NCBI GenBank assembly: GCA_021827745.1 | Contig: JAKAUI010000023.1 | Span: 1 to 40,026 of the forward strand | Direction of reading: 5' to 3' | DNA: 40,026 bases | Source: Bacillota bacterium | GTDB lineage: Bacteria; Bacillota; Sulfobacillia; JAJZYS01; JAJZLH01 | Shown: in pieces, positions 32,845-40,026 of the stretch | Layout of the letters: each line of letters starts with the position of its first letter | How positions within the stretch are numbered: the first letter of the stretch is position 1 | Notes under the pieces: generated by a model | What the model was told of the DNA's origin: nothing | Database searches by the model: none | The model's input: the letters and a program-made list of their open reading frames with translations, nothing else | Program-made: the position numbers and the translations under genes

Positions 32845-33121
32845 CGGTGAAGCCTCGCCCGCTCGCGACGCGCTGGCTGAGCAGCGGCAGGGGGGCGAAC
32901 CACTCTCCGTGCTCCTTTGCCATCTGCTCGAGGCGGTCCTTGATCTGCGCCAGCCCCTGGTGGTCCGCCCAGGCGAAGATCCCCTCTTTGAAGCCAGCAC
33001 CGGCCCGCAGGGCGATGTCCACGTCCGCCACTGTAGCGACACCTTCCTCAACGATCCGGACGGCCTCTTGAAAGGCAGCCAGGGTGAAGCGCTCCACACC
33101 GTCTGAAATATCAGCGGCCAT
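32837..33121 (-). CDS. Stand-alone 3-hydroxyacyl-CoA dehydrogenase C-terminal domain protein
   Basis: 94 residues from the ATG at 33119-33121 (GGGAGGT upstream). FTLAAFQEAVRIVEEGVATV, ADVDIALRAGAGFKEGIFAW and VASGRGF match the 3HCDH C-terminal domain, without any NAD-binding part. FadB-type proteins carry this as a duplicated C-terminal domain, so this looks like the second domain in a separate gene, probably a partner or dimer element of the preceding dehydrogenase, which it overlaps by 11 bases. Function alone is not known. Confidence 0.75.
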   Translation of the reverse strand: MAADISDGVERFTLAAFQEAVRIVEEGVATVADVDIALRAGAGFKEGIFAWADHQGLAQIKDRLEQMAKEHGEWFAPLPLLSQRVASGRGFTDV

Positions 33122-33983
33122 CGTCTGCCGCACCTCCCGTATAGTCGTAGAATCCGTGCCCGCTCTTCACGCCGAGCGCCCCTCTCGCCACCCGCTCAGC
33201 CACGGCCGCCCCTCCGCCGAAGCGGGGGCCGTAGGCCGCCTCCAGGGTGGCCTGAACCTCTTTCACGATGTCTAGGCCGAGCTGATCGGCCAACCCGAAC
33301 GGCCCCATCGGCACCAGTCCGCCGGCGAGTGTCGCCCGGTCCAGATCGGCGAAGCTGACGCCGGTCTCTTCGGCATAGCGCAGCACCTCGGACATGGCTG
33401 CCATCAGCACCCGGTTGACCACGAACCCCGGGCACTCTTTGACCCGCACCGGAATCTTGCGAATGTCGGTCACGAAGCTGACCACCGTCTCCACCGTGTC
33501 GGCGGTGGTGGCCTCGCCGCTGACCACCTCGACCAGTCGCATCACAGACGCCGGGAAGAAGAAGTGGACGCCGGCCACCCGCCCGGGCTGCCGGCTGCCC
33601 TCGGCCATGGCCGTGATGGAGAGCGCAGAGGTGTTGGATCCGATCACGCACAGCGGTGAGAGCACGCTGTCCAAGGACCGGATCACCTGTCGCTTCAGGT
33701 CGAGCGTCTCTGGCACCGCCTCGATCACGAGATCGCAGTCGCCCAAGGCCGCCAGATCGGTGGAGGTCGTCAGCAGGCTGAGCCGATCCTGGGCCTGGGA
33801 CGCGGTCATCCGGCCGCGGTCTACCCGCCGCTGATAGATCTCCTCGATCCGCTTCCTGCCTCGTTCCACCGCCGGAGCGGAAATGTCCACCAGCACCACC
33901 GGCACTTCGGCGAAGGAAATGACTTGGGCGATCTCGGCGCCCATCGTCCCGGCTCCCAGCACTCCGGCCTTCAGCACAAACAT
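33111..33983 (-). CDS. 3-hydroxyacyl-CoA dehydrogenase
   Basis: 290 residues, the size of PaaH/Hbd. NAD-binding AGVLGAGTMGAEIAQVISFA, then DLVIEAVPETLDLK, SNTSALSITAMAE, GVHFFFPASVMRLVEVVSG and ECPGFVVNRVLMAAMSE identify the family. The C-terminal 3HCDH domain has GPFGLADQLGLDIV and SGHGFYDY. It oxidises 3-hydroxyacyl-CoA to 3-oxoacyl-CoA with NAD. ATG start one base past the thiolase stop, with GGGGAG 6 bases upstream. Confidence 0.95.
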   Translation of the reverse strand: MFVLKAGVLGAGTMGAEIAQVISFAEVPVVLVDISAPAVERGRKRIEEIYQRRVDRGRMTASQAQDRLSLLTTSTDLAALGDCDLVIEAVPETLDLKRQVIRSLDSVLSPLCVIGSNTSALSITAMAEGSRQPGRVAGVHFFFPASVMRLVEVVSGEATTADTVETVVSFVTDIRKIPVRVKECPGFVVNRVLMAAMSEVLRYAEETGVSFADLDRATLAGGLVPMGPFGLADQLGLDIVKEVQATLEAAYGPRFGGGAAVAERVARGALGVKSGHGFYDYTGGAADDGR

Positions 33984-33984
33984 G

Positions 33985-35172
33985 TCAGGCTCCCCACCTC
34001 TCGAAGATGGCGCTCGCTCCTTGGCCGCCGCCGATGCACATGGTCACCAGCCCGTAGCGAACGTTCAGTCGGGACATGGCGTGCACCAAAGTGGCCGTCA
34101 GCCTGAGGCCGGTGGCGCCAATCGGGTGACCCAGGGCGATCGCCCCGCCGGAGACGTTCGCCTTGGCCGGATCATAGTCGAGCTCCCGTTGGCAGGCCAG
34201 CACCTGGGCGGCAAAGGCCTCGTTGATCTCGATCAGATCGATCTGATCCAGGCGCAGCCCAAGCTTGCCAAGGAGCTTCTCGGTGGCCGGCACCGGACCG
34301 AGTCCCATCATCTTGGGATCGCAGCCGGCGTATGCGTAGCCGAGAAGCCTCGCTTGCGGCGTGATTCCGTGGTCCTTGGCGGCCTGCTCCGAGAGCACCA
34401 GGCAGCTGGCGGCGGCGTCGTTCAGCGGGCAGGAGTTCAGCGGCGTGACGCTGCCGCCCTTTCTGAAGATGGCGGGCGCCATCGCCATCCGATCCGGGGA
34501 CAACGCCGGGCTCGGACCCTCGTCCCGGCTGATCTCGACCGGCGGGTCGTTGCGACGGGCGGATACCTGCACTGGAGCGATCTCGTGTCGAAACAGCCCG
34601 GTGCGGCTCGACTGGTAGGCCAGGCGGTGGCTTTCCAGGGCGAAGGCGTCCTGCTCCAGGCGGCTCAGCTGATAGCGCTCGGCCAGATTCTCCGCCGTCT
34701 CGCCCATCAGGAGGCCGCTGTAGGCGTCGGTCAGACCCTCCCAGATCGCATCGCGCAGCTCCTGGTGGCGCAGGTGCAGACCCCATCTCGCCCCATAGGT
34801 GAGATAGGGCGCCTGGCTCATGTTCTCGGTACCCACGGCCAAGACCGCCTCAGCGTCTCCCGCCGCGATCGACTGGGCGGCAGAAGTGAGCGCCTGCAGT
34901 CCAGAGGCGCAGTTGCGCTGGACTGTAAAGGCCGGCGTGCTCTCCGGCAGGCCCAGACGCAGGCCGATCTGGCGGGCGACGTTGGCCTCAGAGATGGGCT
35001 GACCGCCGCTGCCGCAGATCAGCTCGTCCACCTCTTTTCTGTCCAGCCCGGCCCGGGCCAGGGTGGCCTCGCTCGTCGCCACGCCGAGGGCCGTGGCCGA
35101 TACGTCCTTCAGATTTCCGCCAAAGGCGCCCACCGCCGTCCGGGCCACACCCGCAATCACAATCTCGGTCAA
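33985..35172 (-). CDS. Acetyl-CoA C-acyltransferase (thiolase)
   Basis: 395 residues. Active-site cysteine in VQRNCASGLQALTSAAQ, histidine in GGAIALGHPIGATG and second cysteine in VTMCIGGGQGASAIFE. EINEAFAAQVL is also typical. It performs the last cleavage step of beta-oxidation. TTG start overlapping the ligase stop (TTGA), with GGAGG 7 bases upstream. Confidence 0.95.
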   Translation of the reverse strand: MTEIVIAGVARTAVGAFGGNLKDVSATALGVATSEATLARAGLDRKEVDELICGSGGQPISEANVARQIGLRLGLPESTPAFTVQRNCASGLQALTSAAQSIAAGDAEAVLAVGTENMSQAPYLTYGARWGLHLRHQELRDAIWEGLTDAYSGLLMGETAENLAERYQLSRLEQDAFALESHRLAYQSSRTGLFRHEIAPVQVSARRNDPPVEISRDEGPSPALSPDRMAMAPAIFRKGGSVTPLNSCPLNDAAASCLVLSEQAAKDHGITPQARLLGYAYAGCDPKMMGLGPVPATEKLLGKLGLRLDQIDLIEINEAFAAQVLACQRELDYDPAKANVSGGAIALGHPIGATGLRLTATLVHAMSRLNVRYGLVTMCIGGGQGASAIFERWGA

Positions 35173-36854
35173 TGCTGGTCCTCCTTTGCCGTCTGCTCAA
35201 ACTGCTCGGCCAGCACGCGTCTGAGCGTCTTTCCGATCACGGACTTGGGCAGACTCTCACGCAGCTCGAAGGACCGGGGCACCTTGTAGCGCGCCAGTTC
35301 TCCCATGCAGTAGTCGTGCAGCTCCTGACCGCTCAGTTCGGCGCCCTCCCTCGCCACCACCGCCGCCCGCACCGATTGGCCGAGATAGGCGTCCGGCACG
35401 CCGAACACGGCCGCCTCTATGACCTTGGGGTGGCGGTAGAGCACCTCTTCGACCTCGCGGGGATAGATGTTGTACCCGCCAGCGATGATCAGGTCCTTCA
35501 TCCGGTCGACGATGCGCAAAAATCCGTCCTCGTCCAAGACGCCGACGTCACCGGTCTTCAGCCAGCCGTCGCTGGTGAGCACAGTCGCCGTCTCCTCGGG
35601 GCGCTGCCAGTAGCCGAGCATCACCTGCGGGCCCTTGACCCAGATCTCGCCCTGCTCCCCGACTTCGGCGATCTGTCCCTCAGCGTCCACCACGATCCCT
35701 TCTGTGTCCGGAAAGGGGATCCCCACGGTACCTGTCTTCCGGTTCTCGCTGAGCGGATTGCAGTGGGTGACCGGGGAGGCCTCGCTCAGGCCGTAGCCCT
35801 CCACCAGATATCCGTGCGTCAAGGCCTCGAACTCCTCCTGCACGGACAGGGGTAAGGGCGCCGATCCGGAGATGCATGCCGAGATGAACGAAAGGTCGAG
35901 CTTGCGCTGTCCCGCCTGCTGGGTCACCGCCACGTACATGGTCGGTGTGGCCGGGAAGAATTTGGGCCGGTAGGCGATCAAGGCATCGGTCAGCTCTTTG
36001 GCGTCGAAGCGAGGCAAAATCATCAGGGCCGCTCCCGAGACAAGCGCCAGGTTCATCGCCACGGTCATGCCGTAGACATGGAAGAAGGGCAGGACGCCAA
36101 CCACCCGGGCGCCGACCTCGGGCTGGCGTCTCGACCAGACCATGGTCTGCAGGGCATTGGCCATCAGGTTCTTGTGGCTGAGCATCACGGCCTTGGGCGT
36201 GCCGGTGGTGCCACCCGTATACTGGAGCGCAGCCAGCTCGTCGGGCTCGGCCGCCTGCACAGCCAGGGTGTGCGTGGCCAGGTTTTGGCCCCAGGTCTGC
36301 TTCGCCGGCACGTCCTGCCACTGGCCGTGTCGCTTGGCGACCAGCTGGGCGATCTGGCGCTTGGGGGCTGGCAAGAGGTCCGTGATGTGGGTGTAGACCA
36401 CCTTCACCTGGGGATGGTCAGCCAGAACCTTGTCCACCCGGGGGGCGAGGCGGTCGAGCGCCAAAACCAGAGAGGCGCCGGAGTCGTCGAGAATCTGTGC
36501 GATCTCGCGCTCCACGTACAAGGGATTGACCATCACCGCAACGGCCCGCGCCCACAGCGTGCCGTAGAAGGCTGCCACCGCCTGGGGACAGTTTGGCAGC
36601 ATGATGATCACCCGTTGGCCGCGGCCGATTCCCAGCTCACTGACGGTGGCCGCCCAGCGGCCGGCCAAGTCGGAGAGCTTCCGCCAGCTCCACTGAGAGC
36701 CCAGAAAGAGCAGAGCCGCCTGCTCGGCCAGCTGGTGGCCGTTTTGTCTGAGCCTGGCGTCCAGGCTGATGTCCGGATAACTGAGGCGGCGCGCCACATC
36801 CTTGGGATACGCCTGGCGCCACCTGGCCTCCAGATCCTCGAGTTTCACTGCCAT
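35169..36854 (-). CDS. Long-chain fatty-acid CoA ligase (AMP-forming)
   Basis: 561 residues. The AMP-binding motif YTGGTTGTPKAVMLSH, VEGYGLSEASPVTH, GWLKTGDVGVLDEDGF and RMKDLIIAGGYNIYPREVEE, plus the catalytic lysine in PKSVIGKTLRR, identify a FadD-type ligase that activates fatty acids to acyl-CoA. The N-terminal region is typical of FadD. It heads the beta-oxidation steps and lies 6 bases from the acyl-CoA dehydrogenase stop. ATG start. Confidence 0.95.
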   Translation of the reverse strand: MAVKLEDLEARWRQAYPKDVARRLSYPDISLDARLRQNGHQLAEQAALLFLGSQWSWRKLSDLAGRWAATVSELGIGRGQRVIIMLPNCPQAVAAFYGTLWARAVAVMVNPLYVEREIAQILDDSGASLVLALDRLAPRVDKVLADHPQVKVVYTHITDLLPAPKRQIAQLVAKRHGQWQDVPAKQTWGQNLATHTLAVQAAEPDELAALQYTGGTTGTPKAVMLSHKNLMANALQTMVWSRRQPEVGARVVGVLPFFHVYGMTVAMNLALVSGAALMILPRFDAKELTDALIAYRPKFFPATPTMYVAVTQQAGQRKLDLSFISACISGSAPLPLSVQEEFEALTHGYLVEGYGLSEASPVTHCNPLSENRKTGTVGIPFPDTEGIVVDAEGQIAEVGEQGEIWVKGPQVMLGYWQRPEETATVLTSDGWLKTGDVGVLDEDGFLRIVDRMKDLIIAGGYNIYPREVEEVLYRHPKVIEAAVFGVPDAYLGQSVRAAVVAREGAELSGQELHDYCMGELARYKVPRSFELRESLPKSVIGKTLRRVLAEQFEQTAKEDQH

Positions 36855-36860
36855 ACCCCC

Positions 36861-38084
36861 TCAGCGCTCAGCTCCAGCCTCCTCGAACAGTCGGCGCGAG
36901 ATGACGATGCGCTGCACCTGAGCCGTGCCCTCGAAGATGTCGAACACCTTGATGTCTCGATACCACTTCTCGAGCAGCGAGTCGCCAAGCGCACCGACGC
37001 TGCCGACCAGATCCATCGCCTGCCGGCAGATGGCCATGGCCACCTGTCCGGAGAACGCCTTAGACATAGAGGCCACCTTGGCGTTGGGCTGGCGGGCGTC
37101 GGCCATGCTGGCCGCTTCGAAGACAAGGGCTCGGGCCATCTCCAGCTCCGCCGCCATCTGGCCGAGGCGAGCTCTGGTGGCTTCGGCCAGCGGTGTCCCC
37201 AAAGAGAGCGCCGCATTCTGGGTCAGCCGATCAGTCGCCTCTTCCAGGGCCGCTCGGGCGATCCCGACCGCCATCGCCGCCACCAGCGGCCTGGTCGAGT
37301 CGAAGGTGGCCATCGCCACCCGAAATCCCTTGGCCTGGCGCTCCTCGTAGTAGGCCTCGCCGCCAAGCAGGTTTTCATCGGGGACAAAGGCATCGACCAG
37401 GCTGAACTCGGACGTCTCGGACGCCCGAAGCCCCATCTTGTCGAAGATGCGACCGGGCTCGAGGCCAGGCTGACCCTTCTCGATGACGAAGGCCCGCTGG
37501 CCGCGCCGGCCAAGCGAGCGGTCGACCGTGGCAAAGGTCACGGTCCACTCCGCCCGGGCCCCGTTGGTGATGAAGGTCTTGGTCCCGTTCAGGATATAGC
37601 CGCCCTTGGTCCGGGTCGCCGTCATCTGGATGCCGGCAGCATCGGATCCGGCCTCCGGCTCCGTCAGGGCATAGGCGCCCCACTTCGGCTCGGGATCGCT
37701 GAAGACGCCGAACAGGCGCTCCTTTTGCTCTGGCGTCCCGGTCGCCGACACCGGCGGCCCGCCCAGCCCTGGTCCGGGCAGGGTGATGATCACGGCGGCG
37801 TCTCCCCAGGCCATCTCCTCGGCCGCGACCACGGCGATCCGGTTGGTCTGGCGGACCCGCTTGGCGTCCTGCTCTTCGCCCACACCCTCGCCGTCTCCGC
37901 CCCTGCCGACAGAGGCCGGAATCGGCTCCATCGAGATGCCGAGCGCCTTCACCTTCTTCAGAAAGCTGATCGGCACTTCATGGGCGACATCGGCGGCCCG
38001 CGAGATGGGTCGGATCTCCGTCTTCGCAAAGTAGCGCAGGAAGTCACGCACCTGACGCATCTGAGGCGTCCACTCCCAGTTCAC
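36861..38084 (-). CDS. Acyl-CoA dehydrogenase (catalytic subunit)
   Basis: 407 residues from the GTG at 38082-38084, which overlaps the next gene's stop (GTGA) and has GAGGAGGT upstream. AYALTEPEAGSDAAGIQMTA and YILNGTKTFITNGARAEW are the flavin-binding acyl-CoA dehydrogenase signatures. KVFDIFEGTAQVQRIVISRR carries the usual catalytic glutamate. It oxidises acyl-CoA to 2-enoyl-CoA using FAD. Adjacent to the degenerate paralogue at 38081-39055. Confidence 0.94.
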   Translation of the reverse strand: MNWEWTPQMRQVRDFLRYFAKTEIRPISRAADVAHEVPISFLKKVKALGISMEPIPASVGRGGDGEGVGEEQDAKRVRQTNRIAVVAAEEMAWGDAAVIITLPGPGLGGPPVSATGTPEQKERLFGVFSDPEPKWGAYALTEPEAGSDAAGIQMTATRTKGGYILNGTKTFITNGARAEWTVTFATVDRSLGRRGQRAFVIEKGQPGLEPGRIFDKMGLRASETSEFSLVDAFVPDENLLGGEAYYEERQAKGFRVAMATFDSTRPLVAAMAVGIARAALEEATDRLTQNAALSLGTPLAEATRARLGQMAAELEMARALVFEAASMADARQPNAKVASMSKAFSGQVAMAICRQAMDLVGSVGALGDSLLEKWYRDIKVFDIFEGTAQVQRIVISRRLFEEAGAER

Positions 38085-39055
38085 GACGCCACCTCCTCGC
38101 CGAGCAGCACAGTGAAGCGATCCAGCCGGCCGGTCAGGGCCCCGGCGGCCACCGCATCCCGGAACCACATTTCGACCGGAAACTCAGACACGAAGCCGGC
38201 GCCGCCCAGGGTCTGGACCGCCTCGTCCCCGGCCTTGAAGGCCGCCTGGCGACTGGCGACCAAGGCGCAGAGCATCGCCTGCTGGGCGCTGGCGTCCCCA
38301 CTCTGATGCAGCCAGATGGCCCGCTCGGTCAGCCCTTCGGCCGCTTCCAGCCAGGTGGCGGCGTCGGCCAGCGGGAAGGCCACGCCTTGGTAGGTGGTCA
38401 GTGCCTGGCCGAAGGTCTTTCTGGTCAAGGCGTAGGTCACGGCCGTATTCAGCGCCGCCCGGCCGGCGCCCAGCATCAAGGAGATCGCCAGGAGCACGCC
38501 CTCGCGCCAAAGCCGCTTCGCGTCGCCACCTGCGGTCACAGCCGAGGCCTGCGGCCGATCGGATCGCACGAGGCCGGCGGCGCTCAGACCAACGCTCTCA
38601 CCCGGCCTCTCAGGCGCGGACTCGGCCAGGGCCATCGCCTCCGGAGCCAAGAACAGTGTGCTCCCTTCTCCCTGAGCCAAGAGGGCGACCACCGGCTGGT
38701 CGGACTGACCGTCGAGCGCCGCTGGGTCGAGGCTGAGCGCCGTAAGCGGCCGGTTGACTGCGCGCGAGAGGTGGCGCAGCCAGGCTGGAAGGAGCAGGGC
38801 AGCGGCCAGCGACGGGTCGCCTTCCGCTAGCTCCCGGCCGACCGCATACAGTCCGCCCACGCCGAGACCGGCCCCATCTGGCTCCGGATCGGCGGTCAGG
38901 TCGAGGCCCGTCTGGGCGAACGCTTCGCTCAGAGATGGCGGAACGGCGCGGTCTGCCTCGGCTTGGCGACCCACTGCCCTGAGGCTTGTCTGCCCCAAAG
39001 AGTGGGCCAGCTCCCGCACCGACACGAGCAGCTCTTCTGATCCCTCACCCACCAC
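38081..39055 (-). CDS. Acyl-CoA dehydrogenase-like protein, degenerate paralogue
   Basis: 324 residues, shorter than normal (about 380-400). GAGRAALNTAVTYALTRKTF and TTYQGVAFPLADAATWLEAA belong to the C-terminal helical domain. The position of the catalytic glutamate (IFEGT in the neighbour) reads AAGALTGRLD here, and the central flavin signatures are not evident. Adjacent catalytic and non-catalytic acyl-CoA dehydrogenase genes are known to form mixed alpha2-beta2 enzymes in actinobacteria (ChsE1-ChsE2 type), which this pair may do. GTG start with GGAGG 6 bases upstream. Confidence 0.82.
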   Translation of the reverse strand: MVGEGSEELLVSVRELAHSLGQTSLRAVGRQAEADRAVPPSLSEAFAQTGLDLTADPEPDGAGLGVGGLYAVGRELAEGDPSLAAALLLPAWLRHLSRAVNRPLTALSLDPAALDGQSDQPVVALLAQGEGSTLFLAPEAMALAESAPERPGESVGLSAAGLVRSDRPQASAVTAGGDAKRLWREGVLLAISLMLGAGRAALNTAVTYALTRKTFGQALTTYQGVAFPLADAATWLEAAEGLTERAIWLHQSGDASAQQAMLCALVASRQAAFKAGDEAVQTLGGAGFVSEFPVEMWFRDAVAAGALTGRLDRFTVLLGEEVAS

Positions 39056-39082
39056 TGGTGCCCTCCTCTCGACTTCTGGCTC

Positions 39083-39658
39083 TCAGACTCGACTGCTGGC
39101 GCACTGCAGGCTGGCCAGCGCCATCTCGGCCACCTGATCGGCGATCTCCTCCGCACCCAGCCGCCCACCCGGTCGATACCAGGTGTTCATCCAGTTCAGA
39201 GCGCCCAGAAGGTGCAGCGCCGCCACCCGGCAGTCGGCCACGGAAAACACCCGCTCGGCCACGCCCTCTTCGATCATGCGCTGCACCTTCAAGACGTATC
39301 CATCGGCCAGCTCCGCCACCATTCGCTGCTCGTCTCCGGTCAGATGGCGTCCCTCCCGCAGCAGGACGGCCACCGTCTCGCGCTCCGCCGCCATGCGCAG
39401 GGCGTGCTGGCGGGCCCAGAGAACTAGGCGCTCGGAGACCGGCATCGGGCCCAGACGGTCAAGGTCGTCGTGAAAGGCCTGAATGGTCTCCCGGGCGATG
39501 GCGTAGAGCAGGTCCTGCTTGCCGCTGATGTAGTGGTAGAGGCTTGGCTTGCTCAGCCCGGCTGCGGTGGCGATATCCTCCACCGACGTGTCGTGGTAGC
39601 CTGCCTCTTCAAACAGGCGGCTCGCTGCCTGATAGATGGCAAGACGTCTGTCCGTCAT
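39083..39658 (-). CDS. TetR family transcriptional repressor
   Basis: 191 residues from the ATG at 39656-39658 (GGAGG 5 bases upstream; an ATG four codons earlier also exists). AIYQAASRLFEEAGYHDTSV and EDIATAAGLSKPSLYHYIS are the HTH of TetR proteins. The C-terminal ligand domain is of the fatty-acyl-CoA type often found with beta-oxidation genes (FadR/PaaR-like); the acyl-CoA ligand is inferred. A perfect 18-bp operator lies just upstream, so autorepression of the operon is likely. Confidence 0.93.
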   Translation of the reverse strand: MTDRRLAIYQAASRLFEEAGYHDTSVEDIATAAGLSKPSLYHYISGKQDLLYAIARETIQAFHDDLDRLGPMPVSERLVLWARQHALRMAAERETVAVLLREGRHLTGDEQRMVAELADGYVLKVQRMIEEGVAERVFSVADCRVAALHLLGALNWMNTWYRPGGRLGAEEIADQVAEMALASLQCASSRV

Positions 39659-39672
39659 CGCGACCTCCATCC

Positions 39673-39690
39673 CGACCGACCGGTCGGTCG
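39673..39690. promoter_or_regulatory. TetR operator, 18-bp perfect palindrome
   Basis: CGACCGACCGGTCGGTCG is identical to its reverse complement and contains the ACCGACCGGTCGGT core common to TetR/FadR-type operators. It ends 15 bases before the chosen tetR start and overlaps the likely transcription start region of the beta-oxidation operon. Confidence 0.8.
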
Positions 39691-39732
39691 TGTCTTCTCC
39701 GCCGTCGATTCATCTCCTGCTTCGTGGCCGAC

Positions 39733-40026
39733 TCAGAGGGGCAGGTGCAGCGTCAGCTTCAGCCAGGTGATCACCAGGGCCACGGCGAGGGCGGGCAGGA
39801 GATTGGCAACCTTGATCCGCACAAGCCCCAGCATGTTCACGCCGATGGCCAGCACGATCACGCCCCCGACCAGCGAGATGGCTGAGATGTAGGCGGCGGT
39901 CAGCACACTGGCGGCGACGGTGGCGATCAGGGCGATCCCGCCCTCATAGAAGAAGAGCGCCACGACGCCAACGATCACGCCAACCCCCAGCGTGGAGGCA
40001 AAGAAGATCGCAGAGACGCAGATCGG
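39733..40026 (-). CDS. DUF554 family membrane protein, C-terminal part
   Basis: Partial; the N-terminus lies beyond the right edge. Within the window the frame is open for 97 codons: ICVSAIFFASTLGVGVIVG, then ALFFYEGGIALIATV, AISLVGGVIVLAIGVNMLGL and RIKVANLLPALAVALV. These hydrophobic helices with the GLVRIKVANLLPAL ending match DUF554 (YqgA-like) membrane proteins of unknown function. The gene runs toward the tetR gene and ends 43 bases before its operator. Confidence 0.85.
   Translation of the reverse strand, partial: PICVSAIFFASTLGVGVIVGVVALFFYEGGIALIATVAASVLTAAYISAISLVGGVIVLAIGVNMLGLVRIKVANLLPALAVALVITWLKLTLHLPL

Noticed and set aside
36078-38306. 742-codon plus-strand open frame
   Set aside because: It is antisense to the ligase and acyl-CoA dehydrogenase genes, whose families are certain; the length comes from high GC and few stop codons.
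1-40026. CRISPR array, IS element, prophage or tRNA genes
   Set aside because: No regular direct repeats, transposase or phage motifs, and no cloverleaf-like sequence were seen in the intergenic gaps, which are all short.

Overview
The window is a GC-rich, densely packed bacterial chromosome segment with no rRNA, tRNA, phage or IS genes visible. Three things suggest a single-membrane Bacillota-type organism. The Tad pilus locus has no secretin or outer-membrane lipoprotein. The Pel-type exopolysaccharide genes have no PelB/PelC outer-membrane exporter. A YqeG-type phosphatase lies near shikimate genes. A deep-branching thermophilic or acidophilic Bacillota lineage is my best guess; this is inference, not proof. 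Starts at GTG and TTG are very common and many neighbouring genes overlap by 4 to 11 bases, so long co-transcribed units are likely.

Layout, left to right. (1) 1-1682, minus strand: the N-terminal part of glycine-cleavage GcvT, a BrnT/BrnA-like toxin-antitoxin pair whose toxin looks N-terminally truncated, and a CofE-like F420 ligase family protein. (2) 1743-8317, minus: a complete Tad/Flp pilus operon (flp, tadE, tadG-like, cpaB, tadZ, tadA, tadB, tadC). It is preceded at 8350-8492 by a class I cyclic-di-GMP riboswitch followed by an intrinsic terminator. (3) 8583-14981, minus: shikimate genes (aroK-aroB fusion, aroC, aroE) interleaved with the prepilin peptidase that probably matures the Flp pilin and with a large multi-pass membrane protein. 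(4) 14982-25928, minus: an exopolysaccharide block with PelG-like transporter, two large membrane proteins, a membrane-anchored HD-GYP protein, GH114-like glycosidase, GT2 glycosyltransferase, ATP-grasp ligase and polysaccharide deacetylase. The PelF-like glycosyltransferase runs divergently on the plus strand (26160-27893). (5) 28042-30389, plus: two DivIVA-like coiled-coil proteins, the second with a PRC-barrel-like domain. (6) 30399-32038: yqeG, a 7Fe ferredoxin and a rhomboid protease. (7) 32068-39658, minus: a fatty-acid beta-oxidation operon headed by a TetR repressor with a perfect 18-bp operator, then the end of a DUF554 membrane protein running off the right edge.

The common thread of regions 2-5 is surface attachment under cyclic-di-GMP control. 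The riboswitch gates the Tad pili. An HD-GYP protein sits in the exopolysaccharide block. PelF and PelG make and move the polymer, while the deacetylase and glycosidase probably trim it. The least described parts are the three-member family of large membrane proteins (11360-13312, 20283-22271, 22275-24269), the GAF/HD-GYP protein where PelD would be expected, and the DivIVA-like pair. Together they look like a monoderm Pel-like system that differs from the known Gram-positive pelDEADAFG type.
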